Below are positions 43,829 to 52,172 of a stretch of DNA of 64,000 nucleotides, one piece after another. The notes beneath the pieces were generated by a model. It was not told the origin of the DNA. It worked only from the letters and a program-made list of their open reading frames with translations, and searched no databases. The position numbers and the translations under genes are program-made. Source of the stretch: JBDZVM01 sp040255675 (GTDB lineage: Bacteria > Actinomycetota > Actinomycetes > Acidothermales > Acidothermaceae); assembly GCA_040255675.1 (NCBI GenBank), contig JBDZVM010000021.1:1-64000 (forward strand). The letters run 5' to 3'. Numbering within the stretch: position 1 is the stretch's first letter; each line of letters starts with the position of its first letter.

Positions 43829-45703
43829 ATGCAAACTGCGTTGTCACGGCTTCGTGCACGCGCGCGCCATTCCGACGACGGCGGCTTCACGCTGCTCGAA
43901 GTTGTCGTGGCGATGGTTGTCTTGCTTGTGCTCTTCACGTCCACGGCCGGCCTTCTCGTGCATATGCTCCAGACGACAACCCGCGCGCGCCAGCAGCAGG
44001 CCGCTAATCAATTGGCCGATCAGGCGATGGAGAGGGTTCGCGCGCTGCCGTACGCGACAGTTATCGCCGGCTCGACGGGCGACGTAAAAAGCGATCCCGC
44101 CATCACCAACGATGGGGGCGTCTACTACTTCGGCACCGAGCCGCTGGATTGGAACTCGACTGCCCCGGCCGGGCAGACACCTCTGGACACGTATCCGTGG
44201 CCGACGGTGGAGATGAACGGCGTGGAGTTCGAGACCAAGACGTTCGTCACGTGCTCTCACAGTGCCTTCAGCGGGGCTGGTAACCAGCCCGCATGCACCG
44301 ATACGAGTCTCGGGCCATCAGACCAGCTCCTGTATCGGGTGACCGTCATCGTCGACTGGAAGCCGAACGGTACAACGGAAACGAAGACCGTTTCGACTCA
44401 GTCAGTGATCTTTTCTCCGAAGGGTTGCCAGTCGACCTTGACGCACCCGATCGCGGCGCCTTGTGAGCCTTTCTTTTACGGCTCGGCCGATAGCGGACTC
44501 GGTGGTATCACTATTGGTCAGGCTTCGCCGACCGATTCTGATCCAGTGCCGGGGCCGGCCGTTCCCGCGCTGGCCGGCTTCACAGGCGCCTCGCTGACTT
44601 TCCCAAGGGCGACGGCAAGCCTGCAGTCCGAGCAAACCGCGAAGGTTTCCGGAGACTCTCGAGCCTCGAAGATCGGGTGGACGATCAACGACGTCGATTC
44701 GTCACTTGGCGACACGCTGGCCGCCGCGACAGCGGGAAATGACGCCGGTGCGACGGTGCCGTCGGAAGACTCGAAGAATCTGTCGCAGGACGCAACATCG
44801 CAGACGATTTCATCCGCCGATGGTCTGACGTCGCTCGCGCTCACTCTGGGCGCTGTGACAGGCGCGGGGCTCGCTACGACATCGTCTGTGTCACCCTCCG
44901 AGTGCTGGGACGCCGCGCCGACACCACAGTTGCTGGCGACAAACCTTTCCTGTGCCAGCAGCAAGCTGGTGCCAAACGTTATGAGTGCCGTCCTGACGAC
45001 GCCGAGCGCGGGCTCGGCCAATCTCGTATCCTTGAGCGCGCCGTCAAGTACCGATCCGATCGAACTATTTACCGGCCGGTTCAACACCGCGACGGGCGTA
45101 ACGCCGCAATACTGTGGAACAGCGGCTTCCGGCGCAGCCGGCTGTGAGGCTTCGGCAGCGCGCCGCGCCGTGGGCGACCTTGTGGTCGGAAAGCTTCCGA
45201 CTGGCGTCCCTCCAGGTCACATGCCGAGTAATTGGAATAACAGCGTTGGCTTGATCAAAGTAAGTGGATACTCCGACGCCGTTCAGGTTGAGCGTGGAGA
45301 CGAGGCGACCAATCCCGGCCCGAACGCGAGTGTCGGTGCTGGAAGCATGTTGACGTATTGGAACGGGAGCAACTACACGAACGTTGATCTCTCAACCGCT
45401 ACTGCCGGCACGGTAATTCCGGTCAATCTCTCTCCTGTGCTTGACTATTCGGACAGCGTGAATATCACAATGAGCGGTGCGGTCACCATCGGTGGCACGT
45501 CAACTGGCACGTCGGGCGACCTCGCGGATTGCTCTACGATCCAATGCGTTGCTACGGCTACGGTCAACTCGTTCGTGATCGATATCGTTTACACGGTGAA
45601 ATCACTCGACGGTGCTACCACGTATGCAAACCTGGCGGTACACGTCGACCTCGGAAAGTTGCTCGCTTCGTCGACTTATCAGGCGGCACCAAGTGGCACA
45701 TGA
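43829..45703 (+). CDS. Large prepilin-like minor pilin (PilV-like N-terminus)
   Basis: 624 residues from an ATG with GAGG about 6 bases upstream; an ATG at 43748 has no such site. Class III signal with G19|F20 and E24 (FTLLE), then a hydrophobic helix. The first 200 residues resemble PilV/GspI-like pilins; the other 400 are a Ser/Thr/Gly-rich, beta-type extracellular region with scattered Cys and no domain I recognise. Likely a tip or minor pilin carrying an adhesive domain. The next gene starts inside its last codons. Confidence 0.75.
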   Translation: MQTALSRLRARARHSDDGGFTLLEVVVAMVVLLVLFTSTAGLLVHMLQTTTRARQQQAANQLADQAMERVRALPYATVIAGSTGDVKSDPAITNDGGVYYFGTEPLDWNSTAPAGQTPLDTYPWPTVEMNGVEFETKTFVTCSHSAFSGAGNQPACTDTSLGPSDQLLYRVTVIVDWKPNGTTETKTVSTQSVIFSPKGCQSTLTHPIAAPCEPFFYGSADSGLGGITIGQASPTDSDPVPGPAVPALAGFTGASLTFPRATASLQSEQTAKVSGDSRASKIGWTINDVDSSLGDTLAAATAGNDAGATVPSEDSKNLSQDATSQTISSADGLTSLALTLGAVTGAGLATTSSVSPSECWDAAPTPQLLATNLSCASSKLVPNVMSAVLTTPSAGSANLVSLSAPSSTDPIELFTGRFNTATGVTPQYCGTAASGAAGCEASAARRAVGDLVVGKLPTGVPPGHMPSNWNNSVGLIKVSGYSDAVQVERGDEATNPGPNASVGAGSMLTYWNGSNYTNVDLSTATAGTVIPVNLSPVLDYSDSVNITMSGAVTIGGTSTGTSGDLADCSTIQCVATATVNSFVIDIVYTVKSLDGATTYANLAVHVDLGKLLASSTYQAAPSGT

Positions 45704-46292
45704 GTCGCGAGAAGACGCTGGCACAACTCTGATGGAACTCGTCGTCGCCATGGCAGTGTGCACCGTTCTCATCGTGGTCAGCCTAGGGGTCACCTTCGCG
45801 ATGATAAAAACGACGAACGCCGAGAGTGTGAAGAGCGACGCAAACGACGCCGCGCGTCTGGCCGTCGCTCAAATCGAGCGTCAAGTGCGGTCGGGCAACG
45901 TTCTTTACGACCCGCAACACGATGACACGACACACGACACGACGTTACGTATCTACACGCAGGCCAACGCCGTCGAGAAGTGCGTGGAATGGAAGTACGA
46001 CTACAGCGCGCATACCTTGTTAAGCCGAAGTTGGTCGACCACTTGGGAGTCCGACAACCAAATAACAGCCTGGCGCACTATCGCCAGCAACGTGGTGAAT
46101 GGCCCGGACGTTGCCGACCAGCCGTTCACCCTTGATCCGTCGTCGGTATACGGTGGGCGTCTTCTGAACATCGATGTCCTGGCGCGAGTTGGTGACCTGT
46201 CGCGACCTGCCGAGGTGCAGGCATCGGTCACAGGTCGCAATACGTCGTACGGATACAGCAAGACCGTCTGCAATAACCCCCCGCCTGAATGA
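45693..46292 (+). CDS. PilW-like minor pilin
   Basis: 199 residues from a GTG overlapping the previous gene by 11 bases. The peptidase site is G10|T11 with E15 at +5 (TTLME), so the usual Phe at +1 is Thr, a residue that prepilin peptidases tolerate. A hydrophobic helix follows, then a compact beta-rich domain ending with VTGRNTSYGYSKTVCNN. Pattern and position fit a PilW/GspJ-type minor pilin that would help prime the filament. No clear ribosome site, so coupling to the upstream gene is likely. Confidence 0.7.
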   Translation: MAHESREDAGTTLMELVVAMAVCTVLIVVSLGVTFAMIKTTNAESVKSDANDAARLAVAQIERQVRSGNVLYDPQHDDTTHDTTLRIYTQANAVEKCVEWKYDYSAHTLLSRSWSTTWESDNQITAWRTIASNVVNGPDVADQPFTLDPSSVYGGRLLNIDVLARVGDLSRPAEVQASVTGRNTSYGYSKTVCNNPPPE

Positions 46293-46309
46293 ACCTAAGG
46301 AGTGTTGGC

Positions 46310-47923
46310 ATGTGTCGCTGGATGGACCGTGTCCGGAGATGCCGGCGGGGTGACGACCCGGGTTTCGCGATGCTTACCGTCATCCTTCTGATGGTTCTTG
46401 TCACGGGATTAGCGACTGTTGCGGTTGCCGCTGCCGTCCGCAACGTGCACGGATCTGGCCTCTCGCGCGCGAAGGTCCAGGCAGTCGATGCCGCGGAGGC
46501 CGGCGTGGACGATGTCTATGCGGAACTCCAGAACAGCATTGGAACATCGGTCCCGTGCGGCGGCGACATCAAGGGTACGTTGTCTTCGGGATCGACCTAC
46601 GTCGTGAACATCGACTACTACTCGACGTACCCTCCCGCGGCAGGTGACACTCCGATCGCGTGCAGCAGTGGTACGGGTCTAGCGTCGGCACCGGCGGCAG
46701 CGCTCATCACGGCCGTTGCCACGCCAACCCAGGCATACCAAGGTGCCGGCAATCTTGGCACACGTAAGGTCCAATCGCTCGTCAGGCTCAGTCCGCTGCC
46801 GTCATCATCGAACGGCTTCGACCAGGCATTGTTCTCTGACGCGTCTGTTACCACAACGAATTCGGTCACCATCAACGGTGACGGTGGACTGAACGGCAAC
46901 CTCTACACCAACGGCGACTTCGAGTGCAATAGTAATTCAACGTTCGCGGGTAGCGTCGTCACCCAAGGCTCCGCGTACGTCACCAACTCGTGCTCCGTCC
47001 AGGGTGATCTTTGGGCAGCGGGCAATGTCAAGGCGGACAGCAATCCGACCATTGCCGGCATGTTGAAGTCGAGTACCGGCAATGCAACGCTTCAATCGAG
47101 CGTAGGCATTGGAAAGGGTATTACGGTCGCGGGAACATGCTGCAGTAGCGCGCTTGGAAAGACAACAGATGGGAAAACGGCAACGAGCTACTGGAATCCC
47201 GTATCTTATGGGGTGACTGGTATGGCCGCACCGCCGCACATCGAGATGCCGCGCGTCCAGTTTGTGCCTTCCGATTGGGCGGGGGAGGGGTTTACCGAGG
47301 TCTCGTGGAAGGATGTGATCACGCCCGCGCTGAAGAATAGCAGTCACTCCGCGTGTACCGACCTCGGCAATTGGTCGGTGAAAAATGGCGTCGTCAACGT
47401 TCTGCCACCTTCGAAGACCGTGGAGCCGCTTCTTATCGACGCCCTCGATGACTGCAGCGGTACAGGGATATCGATGCAGAGCCTTACGCTTAAACTCTAC
47501 GCGGACGCCGCAATCTTCGCGCCGTCCTTTGAGTTCCAAAACTCCCTTACGTTCACCTCGGGCGATGGAGCAGTGCACAACCTCTGGCTGATTGTGCCGT
47601 GGAGCAATGGCAGCGAGACGTGTGAATCCAGTGGTGTAGACAAGACCGTGGGCGGTTCCTCACCCAAAATCAGCTTCAATATCAACAGCGGTCTGTACTT
47701 CAACAACATACACACATTGGTCTACACGCCGGGTGGTATTGACGGCAGCAACCAGGTCAACATGACGGGCAAGGTGTACGCGTGCGATTTCGGCGGCAGC
47801 TCTGGCGACTTGCGGAATAGCTTCAATCTGACCTTCGATAAGGATTTGGGTGTTCCAGGCGTGAAGTCAACGGTGCCGACCACCTACAACGTGGACGTCG
47901 TGTACAAGCGAGAAGTGGGGTAG
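46310..47923 (+). CDS. PilX-like large minor pilin
   Basis: 537 residues from an ATG with AAGGAG seven bases upstream; an ATG at 46289 overlaps the previous stop but is poorer. N-terminus PGFAMLTVILLMVLVTG resembles PilX: a pilin-type helix after G18|F19, but +5 is Thr, not Glu. A middle region (about 170-290) is rich in Asn/Ser/Thr/Gly with VTINGDGGLNGNLYTNG and similar turns, as in beta-helix or bactofilin-like folds. In GspK and PilX, loss of Glu5 marks the subunit at the very tip. Confidence 0.7.
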   Translation: MCRWMDRVRRCRRGDDPGFAMLTVILLMVLVTGLATVAVAAAVRNVHGSGLSRAKVQAVDAAEAGVDDVYAELQNSIGTSVPCGGDIKGTLSSGSTYVVNIDYYSTYPPAAGDTPIACSSGTGLASAPAAALITAVATPTQAYQGAGNLGTRKVQSLVRLSPLPSSSNGFDQALFSDASVTTTNSVTINGDGGLNGNLYTNGDFECNSNSTFAGSVVTQGSAYVTNSCSVQGDLWAAGNVKADSNPTIAGMLKSSTGNATLQSSVGIGKGITVAGTCCSSALGKTTDGKTATSYWNPVSYGVTGMAAPPHIEMPRVQFVPSDWAGEGFTEVSWKDVITPALKNSSHSACTDLGNWSVKNGVVNVLPPSKTVEPLLIDALDDCSGTGISMQSLTLKLYADAAIFAPSFEFQNSLTFTSGDGAVHNLWLIVPWSNGSETCESSGVDKTVGGSSPKISFNINSGLYFNNIHTLVYTPGGIDGSNQVNMTGKVYACDFGGSSGDLRNSFNLTFDKDLGVPGVKSTVPTTYNVDVVYKREVG

Positions 47924-47987
47924 ACACGCACTTTTGTATCTCCGTTGAGCCGCATGCTTGGGCTGTGTGATACGCGATGATGTCTGT

Positions 47988-48770
47988 ATGCGCCTCTTGA
48001 CCGTCCTTCTCTGCTGCTTGCTCGGCTTGGCCGTGGGCTCGTTCTTGAACGTCGTCATCTGGCGTGTCCCACGCGGCGAGTCGGTCGTCCGTCCACGGTC
48101 TCGGTGCCCTGAGTGTCACCACGCGATCCGGGCCCGCGACAACATTCCAGTCGTCAGCTGGATCATCTTGCGTGGCAGATGCCGTGACTGTCGGGCGCCC
48201 GTGAAGCTGCGATACCCGATCGTGGAGGGCAGTACCGGCGTTCTGTTCGGTCTACTTGCCTGGCACTTCGGGCCCGGCGCGGCGCTGCCAGCTTTCTTGT
48301 ACTTAGGTGCGATAAGTGTCGCTCTCGCCTCCATCGATCTCGACCTGCATCGTCTGCCGAACTCGCTGACGCTGCCTTCGTACGTCGTTGGCGGTGTTTT
48401 GTTGCTCGTAGCTTCGATCTTCGATGGACACCCGGCGTGGCTGTTACGAGCGGGCTTGGGTATGGTCGCGCTCTACGCGCTGTACTTCTTGCTCCGTCTC
48501 GGATACCCGCGCGGCATGGGGTTCGGCGACGTCAAGCTCGCGGGTGTGCTGGGCATGTACCTCGGCTACCTGGGGTGGGAAGTACTTGTTACGGGTGCTT
48601 TTCTCGGCTTCCTGCTTGGTGGTGTGGTGGGGGTGGGACTCATGCTCGCACGACGAGCCAGTCGCAAGTCGATGATCCCGTTCGGCCCATTCATGCTTGG
48701 CGGTGCACTACTTGCCGTATTCATCGGAGGTGCTCTCACGAGCATCTACACAGGAGTAACGCTCCACTAA
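47988..48770 (+). CDS. pilD: Prepilin peptidase (A24 family)
   Basis: About 260 residues from the ATG at 47988; starts at 47958 or 47967 are also open. Eight or so membrane helices. The N-terminal cytosolic zinc site is C40-x2-C43 and C65-x2-C68. The catalytic aspartates are D117 or D119 in SIDLDLHRLPN and D181 in GFGDVK. It cleaves and N-methylates the pilins of this cluster. M. tuberculosis retains a peptidase gene (Rv2551c) in the same place after aroE. Confidence 0.93.
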   Translation: MRLLTVLLCCLLGLAVGSFLNVVIWRVPRGESVVRPRSRCPECHHAIRARDNIPVVSWIILRGRCRDCRAPVKLRYPIVEGSTGVLFGLLAWHFGPGAALPAFLYLGAISVALASIDLDLHRLPNSLTLPSYVVGGVLLLVASIFDGHPAWLLRAGLGMVALYALYFLLRLGYPRGMGFGDVKLAGVLGMYLGYLGWEVLVTGAFLGFLLGGVVGVGLMLARRASRKSMIPFGPFMLGGALLAVFIGGALTSIYTGVTLH

Positions 48771-48844
48771 GCCAGCCGGACCACATCGAAGGCTCCATTT
48801 GCTCAAGGCGACGTCCCGCGCGACCGATGCCCTCCTTGAACAGA

Positions 48845-48862
48845 ACCGGGAGAAGGCCCGGT
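48845..48862. repeat. Hairpin in the pilD-pilM spacer
   Basis: ACCGGG and CCCGGT pair around AGAAGG within the 131-bp spacer. No T-run; weak evidence for partial termination or RNA structure. Confidence 0.25.
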
Positions 48863-48901
48863 CTCGGCGCGGCTCGCAGGCTGCATGCAGGAGATGTCAT
48901 C

Positions 48902-49951
48902 GTGGCAGGACGCGTGACGGTAGGTCTCGATATCGGGACCTCTGGCGTGCGCGCCGCCGAGCTCTCGCTCGGCCGTGGCGGCGTGACGCTCGAACATTTC
49001 GGGCAGGTGGCACTACCACCGGGCGCCGTCTCGAACGGCGAAGTCGTTGATGAAGACGCCGTCGCTTCGGCTATCAAGCGACTCTGGAAGGATGGCGGCT
49101 TCTCGACAAAGCGTGTAGCGCTAGGTGTGGCGAACCAGAAAGTCGTGGTTCGGCAGGTTGATCTAGTCTGGATGGAGCCAACCGAACTGCGCAAGGCGCT
49201 TTCGTTCCAGGTGCAGGATTACATCCCTATCCCCGTCGAAGATGCTGTCCTTGACTTTCATCCGATTGAAGAATTCACGAACGAAGACGGCGCGCGGATG
49301 ATCCGGGTTCTTCTCGTCGCGGCAGCACGGAACATGGTTCGGAGCACGCTGCAATCGGTCAGCAAGGCAGGGTTGCGGGCAACGGCTGTTGACCTGACGG
49401 CGTTTGCCCTGATCCGAGCGGCAGTCCATCTCGGTGAGTTCGATCTCGAAACGGCAGCAACTGCCGTGGTAGACGTCGGTTCTCGGGTGACCAATATTGT
49501 CGTACATCAAAACGGGATTCCGCGGTTTGTCAGAATCCTCTTGATGGGTGGCGGCGATGTCACCGATACCGTTGCGGAACGGCTCGGTGTTCCCGCAGAG
49601 CACGCCGAGGGGTTGAAGCAGCAACCAATCGCCGCCGACACAGCTGATGCCACTGCTCGTGCTATTCAGGCGAGCACGGCGTCGTTTGTCGAAGAGGTCC
49701 GCGGTTCCCTGGACTACTACCGCGCCGCGCCCGGGTCGGTGCAGATTAGCCGGCTCCTGGTCACTGGCGGAGCATCCCGGTTGCATAACCTCATTCCTAG
49801 ACTTGGCGAAGCTACCCGGCTGCCAGTGACGCAGGCGAACTTCGTATCAAAGCTTCGTCTCGGCAAGACCGGGCTTTCCGAGGAGCAACTTCGATACAGC
49901 GATCCGCTTGCTGCGGTTCCGATCGGCCTTGCCTTGGGAGTGGCCTCGTGA
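48902..49951 (+). CDS. pilM: Type IV pilus assembly protein PilM
   Basis: 349 residues from a GTG with AGGAGA eight bases upstream. Actin-like ATPase fold: VGLDIGTSGVRAAEL (phosphate 1), VVDVGSRVTNIVV (phosphate 2) and LLVTGGASRLHNL (adenosine). PilM is a cytoplasmic ring protein that binds the N-terminus of PilN. Its stop overlaps pilN. Confidence 0.92.
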   Translation: MAGRVTVGLDIGTSGVRAAELSLGRGGVTLEHFGQVALPPGAVSNGEVVDEDAVASAIKRLWKDGGFSTKRVALGVANQKVVVRQVDLVWMEPTELRKALSFQVQDYIPIPVEDAVLDFHPIEEFTNEDGARMIRVLLVAAARNMVRSTLQSVSKAGLRATAVDLTAFALIRAAVHLGEFDLETAATAVVDVGSRVTNIVVHQNGIPRFVRILLMGGGDVTDTVAERLGVPAEHAEGLKQQPIAADTADATARAIQASTASFVEEVRGSLDYYRAAPGSVQISRLLVTGGASRLHNLIPRLGEATRLPVTQANFVSKLRLGKTGLSEEQLRYSDPLAAVPIGLALGVAS

Positions 49952-50622
49952 GCGTGCAGACAATCAACCGGCAGACTCAATTGCCGAGTGTCAACCTGAT
50001 CCCACCCGAAATTCAGGAGGCGCGCGACTTTAACCGCCTCCAATTTGGTCTTGCGGCGTTAGTCGCGTTGGCGGTAGCCGGCGTTGGAGCATTTTATGTC
50101 CAGGCCCGCTCCGGAGAAGGCGACGCGCGCGCCGCTCTGGCGGACGCGCAGGCTCAACAGCAAGCGGCTCAACGCAAGCTCCATGGTTTGCAGTATGTGA
50201 CAGCTGCCAAGCAAGACGCCGCCGCCGCGGAAGCGACGTTGACGCAAGCGCGTAGCACGAACGTCCACTGGTCCGACACCCTGAACGACCTTAGCGTGTC
50301 GTTGCCGACGAACGTGTGGTACACGTCGCTGAACATTGTCGAGGCGGCGAAGCCCGGCACGTTCTTGACCTCCGGTGATGTCCCGGATGACCTTGCGATC
50401 ATCACTTTGCAGGGCTACGGCCGACAGCACAACGACGTCGCCGCGTGGCTGAACGCGATGGAGAACGTGCCGGCGTTCAAAAGCCAGACGTTCTCCAGCT
50501 CAAAGGAAAGCCTCATCGGGCCTACTCCCGTTGTGCAATTCGCCGCGACAGTCAGCGTAGACAAGAGCGCCCTCAAGCCCTGCGACAAGCCAGACCAGGC
50601 GTCTGAGCCAGGAGTGTGCTGA
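49948..50622 (+). CDS. pilN: Type IV pilus assembly protein PilN
   Basis: 224 residues from a GTG. The short cytosolic N-terminus carries the PilM-docking motif VNLIPPEI (15-22), followed by a membrane helix (about 33-51), a coiled coil rich in Ala/Gln, and a ferredoxin-like domain. PilN pairs with PilO to form the alignment complex. Coupled to pilM by a 4-base overlap. Confidence 0.9.
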   Translation: MSVQTINRQTQLPSVNLIPPEIQEARDFNRLQFGLAALVALAVAGVGAFYVQARSGEGDARAALADAQAQQQAAQRKLHGLQYVTAAKQDAAAAEATLTQARSTNVHWSDTLNDLSVSLPTNVWYTSLNIVEAAKPGTFLTSGDVPDDLAIITLQGYGRQHNDVAAWLNAMENVPAFKSQTFSSSKESLIGPTPVVQFAATVSVDKSALKPCDKPDQASEPGVC

Positions 50623-50625
50623 CAA

Positions 50626-51354
50626 ATGAGCCGTTCACAGCGATGGGCCGCGGCGACCGCCGTTGTGGTCGTCCTTGTTTTTGCAGTCGGATGGCTAGCT
50701 CTGATTTCGCCGCAGCGCTCTCGAACCGCGAGCTTGCACAGTCAGGCCGACTCCACTAACCAGCAGGTCATGAGCCTCGATACGCAGATCAGCAGGCTGC
50801 AGAAGGAAGCAGGCGACGTAGTCCAGCAGAAGGCTCGTATTCAAGAGATCGCAACCGAAATACCTTCGGCGCCGAATCTTGCGAGCTACATCAGGTCCCT
50901 GACCTCAAAGGCCAGCGACACCGGCGTCGATCTCGTCTCGATTGCGCCGGCGGCACCCGTTGCGGCAACAGTCACTGCTGTGAAGCCGGCGGCGAGGGTT
51001 ACTGCGTCGGCGTCGCCATCTCCGAGCGCGGGAGCGACCACCGCGCCAACGCCGCGAACACCGGTCGCCCCTCAAAGTAACCTCAGTGTGATCACTATGC
51101 AGCTCCAGGTTGCTGGGGATTATTGGCAGATTCAGCGCTTCCTCAACGAGCTACAAGATCTTAAACGCGTTACCGTTGTCAGCGCACTGGCGCTCTCGCC
51201 CGGTGGTCACCGGACGCAAGCGCAGACGGCCAATGTCGATCCTGCCGATAGCTGGCGGACGCTGAACGGGTCGGTCACCCTTGCGATCTTTATGACCGAC
51301 GCTCCGCTTGCTACGGCCTCTGCGCCAGCGCCTTCTCCAAGTCCGAGTCATTAG
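50626..51354 (+). CDS. pilO: Type IV pilus assembly protein PilO
   Basis: 242 residues. One membrane helix (about 8-26), a coiled coil (HSQADSTNQQVMSLDTQISR region), then a ferredoxin-like domain with SYIRSLTSKASDTGVDLVSIAP and VAGDYWQIQRFLNELQDL. A Ser/Pro/Thr-rich stretch interrupts the domain and another ends it, unlike proteobacterial PilO. Partner of PilN. Confidence 0.88.
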   Translation: MSRSQRWAAATAVVVVLVFAVGWLALISPQRSRTASLHSQADSTNQQVMSLDTQISRLQKEAGDVVQQKARIQEIATEIPSAPNLASYIRSLTSKASDTGVDLVSIAPAAPVAATVTAVKPAARVTASASPSPSAGATTAPTPRTPVAPQSNLSVITMQLQVAGDYWQIQRFLNELQDLKRVTVVSALALSPGGHRTQAQTANVDPADSWRTLNGSVTLAIFMTDAPLATASAPAPSPSPSH

Positions 51355-51364
51355 GGATCCTTTG

Positions 51365-52069
51365 ATGAGCAACGAATCGCTGCAAGGAGCTCGGCACGCA
51401 CATCGGCGCGGCCGTAGGCCGCACGTGCTCACATCGCTCAGTGCATGCGCGATCCTTGCCGCCGCCGGTGGCGTCTTCGTCGCGACTAACGGTGGCGGCA
51501 CCGGGTCGTCGGCAGGCGAGAAAACGGGCGTCATGGAAGCGGCTAATGTGCAGGCGGCCGCCTCGTCTCCGATGACGATACCGCCAAATGCCAATGGACC
51601 AGTGGGACGCAATCCTTTTATGCCACTGGTCTTTCCACCAGCCGCGCCAAAGGCGTCGGCCGCACCGTCGCCCATACCTTCACCGACGCCGTCCCCGCCG
51701 TCCCCGACGTCCGCGCCGACGCCGATCGTGATCGTCGTGCCGACAGCGCCCGCGAAGACGACGTCGCCGACGGCGACGGTGACGGCAACGCCATCGCCGA
51801 CGGGCTTGCCCACGGCCGGACAGGCGATCACGTTGACGCTGGTCAGCCTCGACGCGACAAACGCGACGGTCAACGCGACAGTCACGATCGGCAAGACCAC
51901 GACGCCGTACGACAACCTCAAGCCAGGCCAGGTTTTCGGCACCTACTTCAAGCTGGTGTCGATTCTTAGTAGCGATCCGGCTAGCCCGCCGGTCATGTAC
52001 GGGGCCGACTTCCAGTACGGCGATCAGTTCGCCCAGCTAGCCGTCGGCGACTCGTCGCAGTTCGGCTGA
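51365..52069 (+). CDS. PilP/GspC-like protein ending the pilus locus
   Basis: 234 residues from an ATG with AGGGA eight bases upstream. A basic N-terminus and one hydrophobic segment (about 21-40) precede an extracytoplasmic region with G-RNPFMPLVF (81-90), a Pro/Ser/Thr linker, and a beta-rich C-terminal domain. R-N/D-P-F near the membrane is the hallmark of PilP and GspC proteins, which bind PilNO and reach the secretin. As the likely host has no outer membrane, it may instead meet the cell wall. Functional call is inferred. Confidence 0.6.
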   Translation: MSNESLQGARHAHRRGRRPHVLTSLSACAILAAAGGVFVATNGGGTGSSAGEKTGVMEAANVQAAASSPMTIPPNANGPVGRNPFMPLVFPPAAPKASAAPSPIPSPTPSPPSPTSAPTPIVIVVPTAPAKTTSPTATVTATPSPTGLPTAGQAITLTLVSLDATNATVNATVTIGKTTTPYDNLKPGQVFGTYFKLVSILSSDPASPPVMYGADFQYGDQFAQLAVGDSSQFG

Positions 52070-52087
52070 TCCAGCACTAGACCATCA

Positions 52088-52117
52088 CGGCCTCGCCCGG
52101 CTTGCCGGGCGGGGCCG
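52088..52117 (+). terminator. Hairpin closing the pilus locus
   Basis: CGGCCTCGCCCGG pairs with CCGGGCGGGGCCG around CTTG, apart from one T-G pair. It lies 18 bases after the last pil gene and before aroC. No T-run follows, so it is at best a GC-rich actinobacterial terminator. Confidence 0.55.
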
Positions 52118-52172
52118 CGTCCGTTAAGGGTGTCGCGGCACGCCAAGTCGCGCTCGTGGGAGACTCACCACC

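Noticed and set aside
48437..48901. Long N-terminal extension of pilM
   Set aside because: It would overlap the conserved C-terminal half of prepilin peptidase; the GTG at 48902 has a strong ribosome site and gives the standard PilM start.
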